From positions 1 to 13,478 of the forward strand of contig JALTMS010000439.1 in assembly GCA_027001345.1 (NCBI GenBank): DNA of 13,478 nucleotides, read 5' to 3'. Both the position numbers and the translations under genes were made by a program. The notes under the pieces are model-generated. The model worked only from the letters and a program-made list of their open reading frames with translations. It ran no database searches and had not been told where the DNA came from. The stretch is from Acidobacteriota bacterium (lineage in GTDB: Bacteria > Acidobacteriota > Polarisedimenticolia > J045). Shown here piece after piece: positions 1-6,165 of this stretch (within the stretch, counting starts at the first letter, position 1; each line of letters begins with the position of its first letter).

Positions 1-378
1 GGGTTGTTCGCTGCCGGCAGGTGGCCCGTCGTCGGGTGTCACCGGGCTGGTTTCCGGGCTGGTTTCCGGGGCGGCTTCCGCGGGCGGTGCCGGCGCGCTC
101 TGCACAGGTGCCGGCACGCTGACCTCGTCGATCACCGAGCGGCTCCCGCTCTGGGTCAGGAACACCAGGCCCAGGGAGGTGAGCATGAACAGTACCGCCG
201 CCGTGGTCGTGGCCTTGGTCAGCACGTTGCTCGTTCCCCGCGGTCCGAAGACGGTCTGAGTGCCCCCGCCGCCGAAGGCGCTGGCCAGGTCTCCGCCCTT
301 GCCCGTCTGCAGCAGCACGACGAGGATCAGAAAAATCGAGACGATGATGTGCAGCGTTACCACCAAGGCATAGAGCAC
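1..378 (-). CDS. secG: Preprotein translocase subunit SecG (partial, 3' end outside window)
   Basis: SecG is a small membrane subunit of the SecYEG channel that assists preprotein export. The 126 visible residues show the family layout. A first membrane helix covers about residues 3-23, then comes the conserved cytoplasmic loop QTGKGGD with LASAFGGGG and TQTVFG (24-45), then a second helix at about 57-75. A Pro/Ala/Glu-rich tail follows from about residue 86, includes a repeated PETS motif, and has not ended at the window edge. The tail is longer than in compact SecG proteins of about 75-80 residues. The start is GTG at 378, behind a GGGAGGAG ribosome-binding site; the nearby ATG is out of frame. 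It is the last visible gene after gap-pgk-tpiA, a common neighbourhood for secG. A promoter-like site in the 106-bp gap before it suggests some independent expression. Confidence 0.92.
   Translation of the reverse strand, partial: MLYALVVTLHIIVSIFLILVVLLQTGKGGDLASAFGGGGTQTVFGPRGTSNVLTKATTTAAVLFMLTSLGLVFLTQSGSRSVIDEVSVPAPVQSAPAPPAEAAPETSPETSPVTPDDGPPAGSEQP
42..77. repeat. 12-bp tandem repeat in the secG tail
   Basis: Two exact copies of CCGGGCTGGTTT lie at 42-53 and 54-65, followed by a degenerate third copy at 66-77. The unit is a multiple of three, so copy-number change keeps the frame. On the coding strand it encodes the repeated Pro-Glu-Thr-Ser of the SecG C-terminal tail. Confidence 0.75.
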
Positions 379-406
379 GAGACTCTCCTCCCACCGAAGC
401 GGGCTT

Positions 407-421
407 CCCGCCTCGGGCGGG
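407..421 (-). other. Hairpin in the secG leader
   Basis: This is a perfect 6-bp inverted repeat, CCCGCC and GGCGGG, with a 3-nt loop, between tpiA and secG. It lies about 30 nt upstream of the secG start codon and downstream of the predicted secG promoter. No T-tract follows it in either direction, so it does not look like an intrinsic terminator. It may be an mRNA leader structure or processing site. Confidence 0.4.
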
Positions 422-436
422 GATCAAAGCCGGAGG

Positions 437-465
437 AAATTAGCACGGCCGGCAGATCCCGGCAA
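437..465 (-). promoter_or_regulatory. Predicted sigma-70-like promoter for secG
   Basis: On the minus strand, a -35 TTGCCG (465-460) and a -10 TAATTT (442-437) are separated by exactly 17 nt. Transcription would start near 430, giving a leader of about 50 nt before the secG GTG. It sits in the only sizeable gap of the gap-pgk-tpiA-secG series. It would let secG be expressed apart from the glycolytic genes. Confidence 0.5.
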
Positions 466-484
466 GCGCCGGGCGCCCCGCAAC

Positions 485-1240
485 TCAGCGGGCGATCGCG
501 GCGAAGGCCGCCGGATCGAGGCTCGCGCCGCCGACCAGGAAGCCGTCGATGTCGTCCTCGGCGGCCAGCTCGGCGGCGTTGGCCGGCTTGACCGATCCCC
601 CGTAGAGGATACGCACGCCGGCGCCCACCTGGCTGTCGGCCGCTGCGGCGAGAATCTCCCGCAGGAAGCGATGGGCGGCCTGGGCCTGGGCAGGAGTGGC
701 CGTCTGGCCGGTGCCGATCGCCCAGATCGGCTCGTAGGCCAGCACCAGGGCGCCCGGATCGTCGATCTCGAAGTGGTCCAGGGCGTGCTGGAGCTGTTCT
801 TCGATGACCACTTCTGTTCGCCCCGCACTGCGTTCATCGGCGGTTTCCCCTACACAGAGCACGGGCAACAGGCCGGCTCGCCGGGCTGCCGCGAGCTTGC
901 GGGCGATGCGGGTGTCGGTCTCGCCGAAGAGCTGGCGTCGTTCGGAGTGGCCGATGATCACGAAATCGCAGCCGGCCTCCGCGAGCATCTCCGCGGAGAC
1001 CTCGCCGGTGAAGGCGCCCGAACTCTCCCAGTGGAGGTTCTGGGCTCCGACCAGCAGGGGGTGATGGCGGCTGAGATCGATCAGGGGACCGAGGGATGTG
1101 AAGGGAGGAGCGACGCCCAGATCGACCTGCTGGGGATCGGGCCGCTCGTCGAGTTCCTGCCAGCGCTGCCACCAGTGGTGGGTTTCGGGACCCGTGTGGT
1201 GCATCTTCCAGTTGCCGATGACCAGCTTCTTGCGACTCAC
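485..1240 (-). CDS. tpiA: Triosephosphate isomerase
   Basis: This cytoplasmic TIM-barrel enzyme interconverts dihydroxyacetone phosphate and glyceraldehyde 3-phosphate. At 251 residues it is full length. The N-terminal NWKM motif carries Lys12, the electrophilic histidine is His98 in IIGHSERR, and the catalytic base is Glu170 in AYEPIWAIGTG. Loop 6 follows, and the phosphate-binding motifs YGGSVKP (213-219) and GGAS (237-240) close the protein. All key residues are intact. The start is GTG at 1240, whose bases overlap the pgk stop codon (GTGA), so the gene is very likely translationally coupled to pgk. The start places MSRKKLVIGNWKM at the N-terminus, as expected for the family. It is the third glycolytic gene of the operon. 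Confidence 0.97.
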   Translation of the reverse strand: MSRKKLVIGNWKMHHTGPETHHWWQRWQELDERPDPQQVDLGVAPPFTSLGPLIDLSRHHPLLVGAQNLHWESSGAFTGEVSAEMLAEAGCDFVIIGHSERRQLFGETDTRIARKLAAARRAGLLPVLCVGETADERSAGRTEVVIEEQLQHALDHFEIDDPGALVLAYEPIWAIGTGQTATPAQAQAAHRFLREILAAAADSQVGAGVRILYGGSVKPANAAELAAEDDIDGFLVGGASLDPAAFAAIAR

Positions 1241-2448
1241 TGTCGGGCTCCTTCCAGGGCTGCCACGCCGGGCAGATGCACGCCCGAGAGCAGTTCGAGG
1301 GCGGCTCCGCCGCCGGTGGAGACGTGGGAATAGCGTTCTTCGAGCCCGAAGCGGCGGGCCGCGGCGGCGGTGTCACCGCCGCCGAGCACGGTGAAGGCCG
1401 ACAACTCGGCCAGGTGCTCGGCCAGTTCCCGGGTGCCCGTCTGACACCCTGCGGCCTCGAAAAAGCCCACCGGACCGTTCCACAGTACCGTGCGCACCCC
1501 GCTGCCGAGCAGCCCGCGCCACTGCTCGAGGGTGCGCGGGCCGATGTCGATGCCGGCCCGCCCGGCTTCGATCGCTTCGCCCGCGGTGGTCTCCAGGCCG
1601 CTGACCTGCCGGCCCTCGATCTGCGTGGCGACCCGGTGATCGATGGGCAGGTGCCAGGCCACCTTCCGCTCGCGGGCCTGCTGCTCGAGTCTGCGGGCCA
1701 GGTCGAGCTGACCGGCTTCGACCCGGGAGTCGCCCACCGACACTCCCCGGGCGGCGAGGAAGGTGTAGGCCATCGCTCCGCCGATGAGGATGCCGTCGAC
1801 CCGTTCGAGCAGAGCCTCGATCAGCGGGATCTTGTCGGAGACCTTGGCGCCGCCGAGGATCGCGTAATAGGGGCGCTCGGGGTGCTCGGCCAGTCGCGTC
1901 AGGGCGTCGATCTCGCGGGCCATCAGCAGGCCGGCGGCCCGCACCTCGACCAGGGCCGGTACGCCGGTGACCGAAGCATGGGCCCGGTGGGCGGCGCCGA
2001 AAGCATCGTTGACGTAGGCCTCGAAGCCGGTGGCCAGGGCTCGGGCGAAGTCGGCTTCACCGCGGGTTTCACCGGGGTGGAAGCGCAGGTTCTCGAGCAG
2101 GCCCACCTGGGCCCGGTTCAGGCTCGCCGCCAACTCCCGCGCCGGTGGGCCGATGCAGTCCTCGGCGAGGGGAACGGGCTCGCCGAGCAATTCCGCCAGG
2201 CGGGCGGCCACCGGGGCCAGGCTCATCTCCGCCCGTCGCTCGCCCTTGGGGCGGCCGAGGTGGCTGGCGCAGACCACGCGGGCGCCGCTGTCCCGCAGGT
2301 AGCGGAGGGTCGGCAAGGCGGCTCGGATGCGCCGATCGTCAGTGATCGTCGTCCCGTCGAGGGGGACATTGAAGTCCACTCTGCAGAAGACGAGCTTGCC
2401 GCTGAGGTCGATCTCGGTCACCAGGGGAAGACGACGCTGAACACTCAT
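1237..2448 (-). CDS. pgk: Phosphoglycerate kinase
   Basis: The enzyme transfers phosphate from 1,3-bisphosphoglycerate to ADP, the first ATP-yielding step of lower glycolysis; it is reversible in gluconeogenesis or carbon fixation. The protein has about 403 residues, normal for a bacterial PGK. Numbered from the GTG at 2451, one codon upstream, the motifs are RVDFNVP (24-30), SHLGRPKG (63-70), ENLRFHPGE (120-128), AYVNDAFG (145-152), the nucleotide-domain ILGGAKVSDK (198-207), LWNGPVGFFE (323-332), VLGGGDT (355-361) and HVSTGGGA (376-383). A GTG at 2451 directly precedes the ATG at 2448. The ribosome-binding site AAGGAGG is 6 nt from the GTG and 9 nt from the ATG, so either could be used; I chose the ATG. 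It starts about 15 nt after the gap stop codon and overlaps tpiA at its end. Confidence 0.97.
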   Translation of the reverse strand: MSVQRRLPLVTEIDLSGKLVFCRVDFNVPLDGTTITDDRRIRAALPTLRYLRDSGARVVCASHLGRPKGERRAEMSLAPVAARLAELLGEPVPLAEDCIGPPARELAASLNRAQVGLLENLRFHPGETRGEADFARALATGFEAYVNDAFGAAHRAHASVTGVPALVEVRAAGLLMAREIDALTRLAEHPERPYYAILGGAKVSDKIPLIEALLERVDGILIGGAMAYTFLAARGVSVGDSRVEAGQLDLARRLEQQARERKVAWHLPIDHRVATQIEGRQVSGLETTAGEAIEAGRAGIDIGPRTLEQWRGLLGSGVRTVLWNGPVGFFEAAGCQTGTRELAEHLAELSAFTVLGGGDTAAAARRFGLEERYSHVSTGGGAALELLSGVHLPGVAALEGARQ

Positions 2449-2463
2449 CACTTCAGGCCTCCT

Positions 2464-3489
2464 TCACCGCGAGGGATGCGGCTCGGTTCGGGCGGACCAG
2501 TGGCCGAGCAGGTCGACCAGCCGGCTGGTGTAGCCCCACTCGTTGTCGTACCAGGCGATAATGCGCAGCAGGTGGGTGCCCGGCCGCTCGATCAGGGGCA
2601 GGTCGATGATGGACGAACGGGGGTCGTCACGGAAGTCCACCGACACCAGCGGCTCGCGGCTGACGCCGAGCAGCCCCTCGAGGGGCCCGGCGGCGGCCGC
2701 CACGAAGCGGGCCGCCAGGTCCTCGGGCGGGTCGGCCCGGCGCCGCGTGTGGGCGACGATCTCCACCAGGCTGACGCTGGCGGTCGGTACGCGTACCGCC
2801 AGGCAGGAGAGCCTACCTTCGAGAAAGGGCAGCGCCCGTACCAGGCCCCGGCTGGCCGAGGTGGTGGTGGGGATCATCGAGACCAGCGCCGAGCGCGAGC
2901 GACGCAGATCGTCGTGAGGCCCGTCGATGGTCATCTGAGAGCCGGTGGTGCAGTGCAGGGTGGTCATCTCCGCCGCCTCGATCCCGTACCACTTCTCGAG
3001 GCAGGCCAGGGGCAGGGCGGCGGCGTGGGTCGTGCACGAGCCCATGGCGATCAAGGTCTCGCCGGGCTGCGGATCGGGGGCATCGATGCCGAGGACGATC
3101 TGGCGGTCCGCCGCGGCGCACACCGCGCTGACCAGCACCCGCTGTACCGAACCACCGAGGTGGGCGCGGGCCAGATCCGTGCCGCTGAACTGGCCGGTGG
3201 CCTCGACCACCACGTCCACGTCGCCGGCCGACCAGGGGATCTCGGCCGGTGCGCGGACGCGCGTGTAGGGCAGGGGACGGCCGTCGAGCCACAGGCTGTC
3301 ATCACCGCGGGCCTCCACCGTGCCGGGGAAGGGGCCGTGAATCGAATCGTGTCGCAGCAGGTGTGCCAGAGTGCCGGCAGGGGCCAGGTCGTTGACCGCC
3401 ACCACTTGCAGATCATCGCGGCCGCGCACCTTTCTCAGCAGGCAACGCCCGATGCGGCCCAGGCCGTTGACACCGATACGAAGAGTCAT
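2464..3489 (-). CDS. gap: Glyceraldehyde-3-phosphate dehydrogenase, divergent catalytic loop
   Basis: The predicted reaction is NAD-dependent oxidative phosphorylation of glyceraldehyde 3-phosphate to 1,3-bisphosphoglycerate, the substrate of the adjacent pgk. The Rossmann motif GVNGLGRIGR lies at residues 6-15. Asp34 after the second strand favours NAD over NADP. The nucleophile is Cys152, the general base is His179 in TTLHCTT, the substrate-binding Arg is in AVRVP (231-235), and the conserved YDNEWGY is at 314-320. The length of 341 residues is normal. Unusual points: the loop reads GSCTTHAAAL where nearly all GAPDHs have ASCTTNCLAP, so the Asn and second Cys are lost. The phosphate-site segment reads TTTSAS instead of the usual SSTGAA. 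DLRRSRSA resembles erythrose-4-phosphate dehydrogenase. The operon context strongly favours glycolytic GAPDH, but altered substrate preference is possible. The ATG at 3489 follows a GAGG ribosome-binding site. Confidence 0.93.
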   Translation of the reverse strand: MTLRIGVNGLGRIGRCLLRKVRGRDDLQVVAVNDLAPAGTLAHLLRHDSIHGPFPGTVEARGDDSLWLDGRPLPYTRVRAPAEIPWSAGDVDVVVEATGQFSGTDLARAHLGGSVQRVLVSAVCAAADRQIVLGIDAPDPQPGETLIAMGSCTTHAAALPLACLEKWYGIEAAEMTTLHCTTGSQMTIDGPHDDLRRSRSALVSMIPTTTSASRGLVRALPFLEGRLSCLAVRVPTASVSLVEIVAHTRRRADPPEDLAARFVAAAAGPLEGLLGVSREPLVSVDFRDDPRSSIIDLPLIERPGTHLLRIIAWYDNEWGYTSRLVDLLGHWSARTEPHPSR

Positions 3490-3540
3490 GGGGAATCCTC
3501 GGCGTCCTCGGGAAAGGCGCCCGGGCGAGGATAACGCGGC

Positions 3541-4971
3541 TCAGCGCTCGAGGCCCGGAGCCAGCGAAGAGAGGGACGAGCGACGGCCCGGCAGCCCGCG
3601 GGAAGCACGCAGCGGTGCACCGAGGATCTCCCGCGCAGCACGACGTTCACGCTCGTCGAGCCGTGCCAGCAGACGGTCGGTACGGCGGATCTTGTCCCGG
3701 CGGGCGACGGTCAGCACCGCTTCACGCAGGCCGAGGCGCGTGACGCCGCGGGATCGCAGATAGGCTCGCAGCAGAGCGGGGAGATCCTTCCGGGTGGCGA
3801 TCCGGGTGGCCGCCTCCACCAGGTCGGCGGTGATGCTCAGCCGGCGATCCTCGAGCAGGCTCCGCAGGTCGGCGATGGCCATCCGCGAGCCGGCCTCGGC
3901 CAGCGCCCGGTGAGCCCGCTGCCGCACCGCATCGACGGCGGGAGCGCTTCCGGGAGGGTAACGGGCGGCCAGGGTTTCGATCATGCCCGCCAGGCGCAGC
4001 AGCAGCGGGCGCGAACCGGCCTCCGCAGCCACATCGACCAGCACGGCCAGCACCGCTGGAGGCTGCTCGACGGCGAGCAGCGGGCCGATGCGGGCCACTT
4101 GCCGCGGAGAGAGAGACTTGAGAGTCAACGCGCAGTGGGAGAGAAAGAGCGCATCGTCGGGACGCTCGCCCATCGCCGCGACCAGCGGCTCGACGATCGT
4201 GCCGCCGGCGCGGCCGAGCAGAGTCTGGGCCCGCTGCCAGATGCCCAGTCGGCGGCTGGCCAGGTCGTCGATCAGCTTTCCCAGAGCCCAGGGCTCGAGG
4301 CGCGTGCCGAGACTGCCGGAGAGCAGCCGCCGGGCCCGGGAGGCGACCCTCGGCTCGGGATCCGCGGCGAGGGTCTCGAGCAGTCGGCGGGCGGAGGCAT
4401 CGTGCTGCCCCTGAGTCATCCAGGGAATGGCGGCCATCGCGGTGACCCGGATGCGCGCCGAGGCGGAAGGATCGCCGATGATCGCCAGCAACGGACCGAG
4501 GGCACTTTCGCGGCCGGTCTGAGCCAGGCGCACCAGAGCCCGCGTGGCCGCCCAGCGCACCCGGTGGGAGGTCTCCCGCTCGATCAGCCGGCTCAGGGCC
4601 GGCACCGAACGGCGAGAGGCCACCCGGGCCAGTGCCGCGGCAGCTCGTGATCGAATCGCTTCGGAGGGGTCGTGCAGCAGGGCGGCGAGGGGCGCCGCGC
4701 AGCGGGAGGAGCCGAAAAGAGGCAGCAGGGCGATCACTCGCCAGCGCAGGGCCTCGTTTTCCTCGTCGTCCAGTGCATCGAACAGGCGTGGCAGGCTCGC
4801 CTCGGGGTGGGCCAGCAGCCAGCGCCGGGCCTTGTCGGCTTCGGCGGGCTCCGCCGAGCCGAGTCGACGCAGCCAGAGGGAAAGAGATCGCTGTGAGACG
4901 GCGCCGGCCAAAAGAAGCGTCCTCCCGCCGAGGAAAAGCCAAGCATGACGATGTGTGACCCGATCGCTCAT
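3541..4971 (-). CDS. HEAT-repeat protein, first gene of the glycolytic operon
   Basis: This protein of about 476 residues consists of serial alpha-helical pairs of roughly 30 residues with HEAT/PBS-lyase-repeat character. Typical stretches are RWRVIALLPLFGSS, IRSRAAAALARVASRRSVPAL, VRWAATRALVRLAQ and IRVTAMAAIPWM, and the weaker C-terminal half shows the same pattern. Such solenoids usually serve as protein-binding scaffolds, and I see no catalytic motif. A hydrophobic stretch at residues 10-25 (AWLFLGGRTLLLAGAV) could be a membrane anchor if the ATG at 4971 is the start. That ATG has no clear ribosome-binding site. A TTG at 4911 sits 8 nt behind GGGAGGA and would remove the anchor; a GTG at 4986 is a third option. 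It precedes gap by 51 bp on the same strand and is probably co-transcribed with it. Its exact role is unknown. Confidence 0.8.
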   Translation of the reverse strand: MSDRVTHRHAWLFLGGRTLLLAGAVSQRSLSLWLRRLGSAEPAEADKARRWLLAHPEASLPRLFDALDDEENEALRWRVIALLPLFGSSRCAAPLAALLHDPSEAIRSRAAAALARVASRRSVPALSRLIERETSHRVRWAATRALVRLAQTGRESALGPLLAIIGDPSASARIRVTAMAAIPWMTQGQHDASARRLLETLAADPEPRVASRARRLLSGSLGTRLEPWALGKLIDDLASRRLGIWQRAQTLLGRAGGTIVEPLVAAMGERPDDALFLSHCALTLKSLSPRQVARIGPLLAVEQPPAVLAVLVDVAAEAGSRPLLLRLAGMIETLAARYPPGSAPAVDAVRQRAHRALAEAGSRMAIADLRSLLEDRRLSITADLVEAATRIATRKDLPALLRAYLRSRGVTRLGLREAVLTVARRDKIRRTDRLLARLDERERRAAREILGAPLRASRGLPGRRSSLSSLAPGLER

Positions 4972-4999
4972 TGTGGCAGGGCCCACTGGTCGAGGTCAA
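4970..4999 (-). promoter_or_regulatory. Possible promoter for the HEAT-gap-pgk-tpiA operon
   Basis: On the minus strand a -35 TTGACC (4999-4994) and a weak -10 CACAAT (4975-4970) are 18 nt apart. The same TTGACC hexamer occurs at the nuoM and atp promoters. The -10 overlaps the ATG at 4971, so if this promoter is used the real start of the HEAT gene must lie downstream, for example the TTG at 4911. The poor -10 keeps confidence low. Confidence 0.3.
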
Positions 5000-5000
5000 C

Positions 5001-5021
5001 GGCTGATAAGGTTTGTCAGCC
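5001..5021. repeat. Inverted repeat in the divergent intergenic region
   Basis: GGCTGA and TCAGCC form a perfect 6-bp inverted repeat around a 9-nt centre. It lies directly upstream of the possible minus-strand -35 and between two divergent genes. It could be an operator or an RNA hairpin. Short repeats of this size also occur by chance in GC-rich DNA. Confidence 0.3.
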
Positions 5022-5068
5022 CGGTGGTGTGCCGATTCGCCGGCACCGCGCGCGCGACGCCGATCGTG

Positions 5069-5074
5069 CATAAT
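5069..5074 (+). promoter_or_regulatory. Possible -10 element for the lipoprotein cluster
   Basis: CATAAT is the best -10-like hexamer upstream of the plus-strand lipoprotein gene at 5112. It stands out in a GC-rich stretch and is preceded by TG. No recognisable -35 lies 16-18 nt upstream, so this is only a candidate. Confidence 0.25.
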
Positions 5075-5111
5075 CCGCGGGGAGGAATGGAGCGGTGACG
5101 AGGAGGAGCCG

Positions 5112-5690
5112 ATGAGCAGAACATGCCGCTGGTTGGCCGCCGGCCTCGTCGCCGCGATGGTGATGCTCGCCGGCTGTTCGAAAGAGCAGGCGGCCCAGGA
5201 TGCCTTCGAGCAGGCCGTTGCGGCCGAGCAGGAGCAGGGCCTCGACGAGGTCGTGGTTCGGCTCGAGGCGATCATCGAGCGCTGGCCCGAGACGGCGGCG
5301 GCGAACAAGGCCCGCAAGGAACTCGAGTGGGTCCGCTCGCTGCGCAGCGCCGAGATGCGGGGGCCAGCGCTGCTGGCATGGGATGCGGCGCGCAAGGTGG
5401 GCTTCGCGGTGGAAAAATATCGCCTCGACAAGGGACGGTATCCGGCGAGGCTCGAAGACCTTTTCGGCAAGTACCTCGATGGCCCGGTGAAGGATCCCTG
5501 GGGCTTCGACATCGTCTACCGCCGCACCGAGCGCGGCTACCAGGTCTTCTGTTATGGCGAAGACGGTCTGCCGGGAGGCCGGGGGCTGGGAACCGATCTG
5601 GTGATCGACACCGGCCAGGTGGTTTCCTCCGACGCGGGAAAGGACGATCATGGCGAGTCGGACGGCGGGGCGGAGCACGGTGCCCGGTGA
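5112..5690 (+). CDS. Lipoprotein with TPR-like segment and GspG-type pseudopilin C-terminal domain
   Basis: The 192-residue product begins with a lipoprotein signal peptide: positive residues, a hydrophobic core, and lipobox LAGC with Cys22. Residues about 26-78 form a charged helical segment resembling a TPR hairpin (LEAIIERWPETAAANKARKE). Residues about 90-167 match the C-terminal domain of type II secretion major pseudopilins (T2SSG). The cues are EKYRLDKGRYP, LEDLFGKYLDGPVKDPWG, and the calcium-loop-like YGEDGLPGGRGLGTD with Asp151 and Asp162. The usual prepilin N-terminus (a leader ending in G, then FTLIE and a long helix) is absent, so it cannot join a pseudopilus in the standard way. 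It more likely sits lipid-anchored facing the periplasm. The ATG at 5112 has a strong AGGAGG site 5 nt upstream. The tail from 172 is acidic and low complexity. The function is unknown. Confidence 0.82.
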   Translation: MSRTCRWLAAGLVAAMVMLAGCSKEQAAQDAFEQAVAAEQEQGLDEVVVRLEAIIERWPETAAANKARKELEWVRSLRSAEMRGPALLAWDAARKVGFAVEKYRLDKGRYPARLEDLFGKYLDGPVKDPWGFDIVYRRTERGYQVFCYGEDGLPGGRGLGTDLVIDTGQVVSSDAGKDDHGESDGGAEHGAR

Positions 5691-6165
5691 AGCCGCGGCC
5701 CTCGTGTTGACCGCGGTGCTGGTACTGGCGATGGCCTGCGCGGCTCCCGCCGGGTCTTCGACGGCGGTTTCTCCGGCCTGGGTTCGGGCGACGACCCCCA
5801 CCGGCAAGGTGCTGCTGCTCGAGGTGATGCAGACCCCCGCCGAGCGCGCGCGGGGGATGATGGGCCGCAGCGAGGTTCCCCCCGACAGTGGAATGTACTT
5901 CGTCTTCGACGTCACCGGTCGGCACGGCTTCTGGATGAAAAACTGCCTGATTCCCCTCGACATCGTCTGGCTTTCGGAAGATCTGCAAGTGGTGCACGTC
6001 GAGCGGGCTCTGCCACCGTGCACCGAGGAGCCCTGTCCGAGCTGGACCCCGCCGGTCCCCGCCCGTTACGTGATCGAGGTCGGCGCCGGGCTGGCCGAGA
6101 GCTATGGGCTGGTGCCCGGAGCGCGAGTGCTGATCACGCCCCTCGAATCGAGGTCGTCGCGATGA
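5650..6165 (+). CDS. DUF192 family exported protein
   Basis: This 171-residue protein has a hydrophobic N-terminal export signal (about residues 14-30) ending in LAMAC. That is a poor lipobox with Cys30, so it could be a lipoprotein or be cleaved by signal peptidase I. The rest is a DUF192 domain: LEVMQTPAERARGMMGR (57-73), SGMYFVFD (80-87), FWMKNCLIPLDIVWL (94-108), and YVIEVGAGLAESYGLVPG (140-157). The family is small, exported and without a firmly assigned biochemical role. The usual KNT is KNC here, and two further cysteines (124, 129) bracket a CTEEPC turn, so a disulfide is possible. The ATG at 5650 has AAAGGA 5 nt upstream and overlaps the previous gene by 41 nt; a GTG at 5680 is a less likely start. 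It ends in an ATGA overlap with the next gene. Confidence 0.88.
   Translation: MASRTAGRSTVPGEAAALVLTAVLVLAMACAAPAGSSTAVSPAWVRATTPTGKVLLLEVMQTPAERARGMMGRSEVPPDSGMYFVFDVTGRHGFWMKNCLIPLDIVWLSEDLQVVHVERALPPCTEEPCPSWTPPVPARYVIEVGAGLAESYGLVPGARVLITPLESRSSR

Noticed and set aside
1276..3534. A 752-codon plus-strand open frame opposite pgk and gap
   Set aside because: It is the antisense shadow of two clear enzymes in GC-rich DNA. Its translation is low complexity and shows no domain.
5087..5098. A three-codon mini-ORF (ATG GAG CGG TGA) just upstream of the lipoprotein gene
   Set aside because: Its Shine-Dalgarno-like stretch abuts the ATG with no spacing, so translation is unlikely. A leader peptide cannot be supported.
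3722..5512. A 596-codon minus-strand frame over the HEAT gene and the lipoprotein
   Set aside because: It crosses a divergent intergenic region and reads Arg/Pro/Gly-rich text, typical of a frame shadow.
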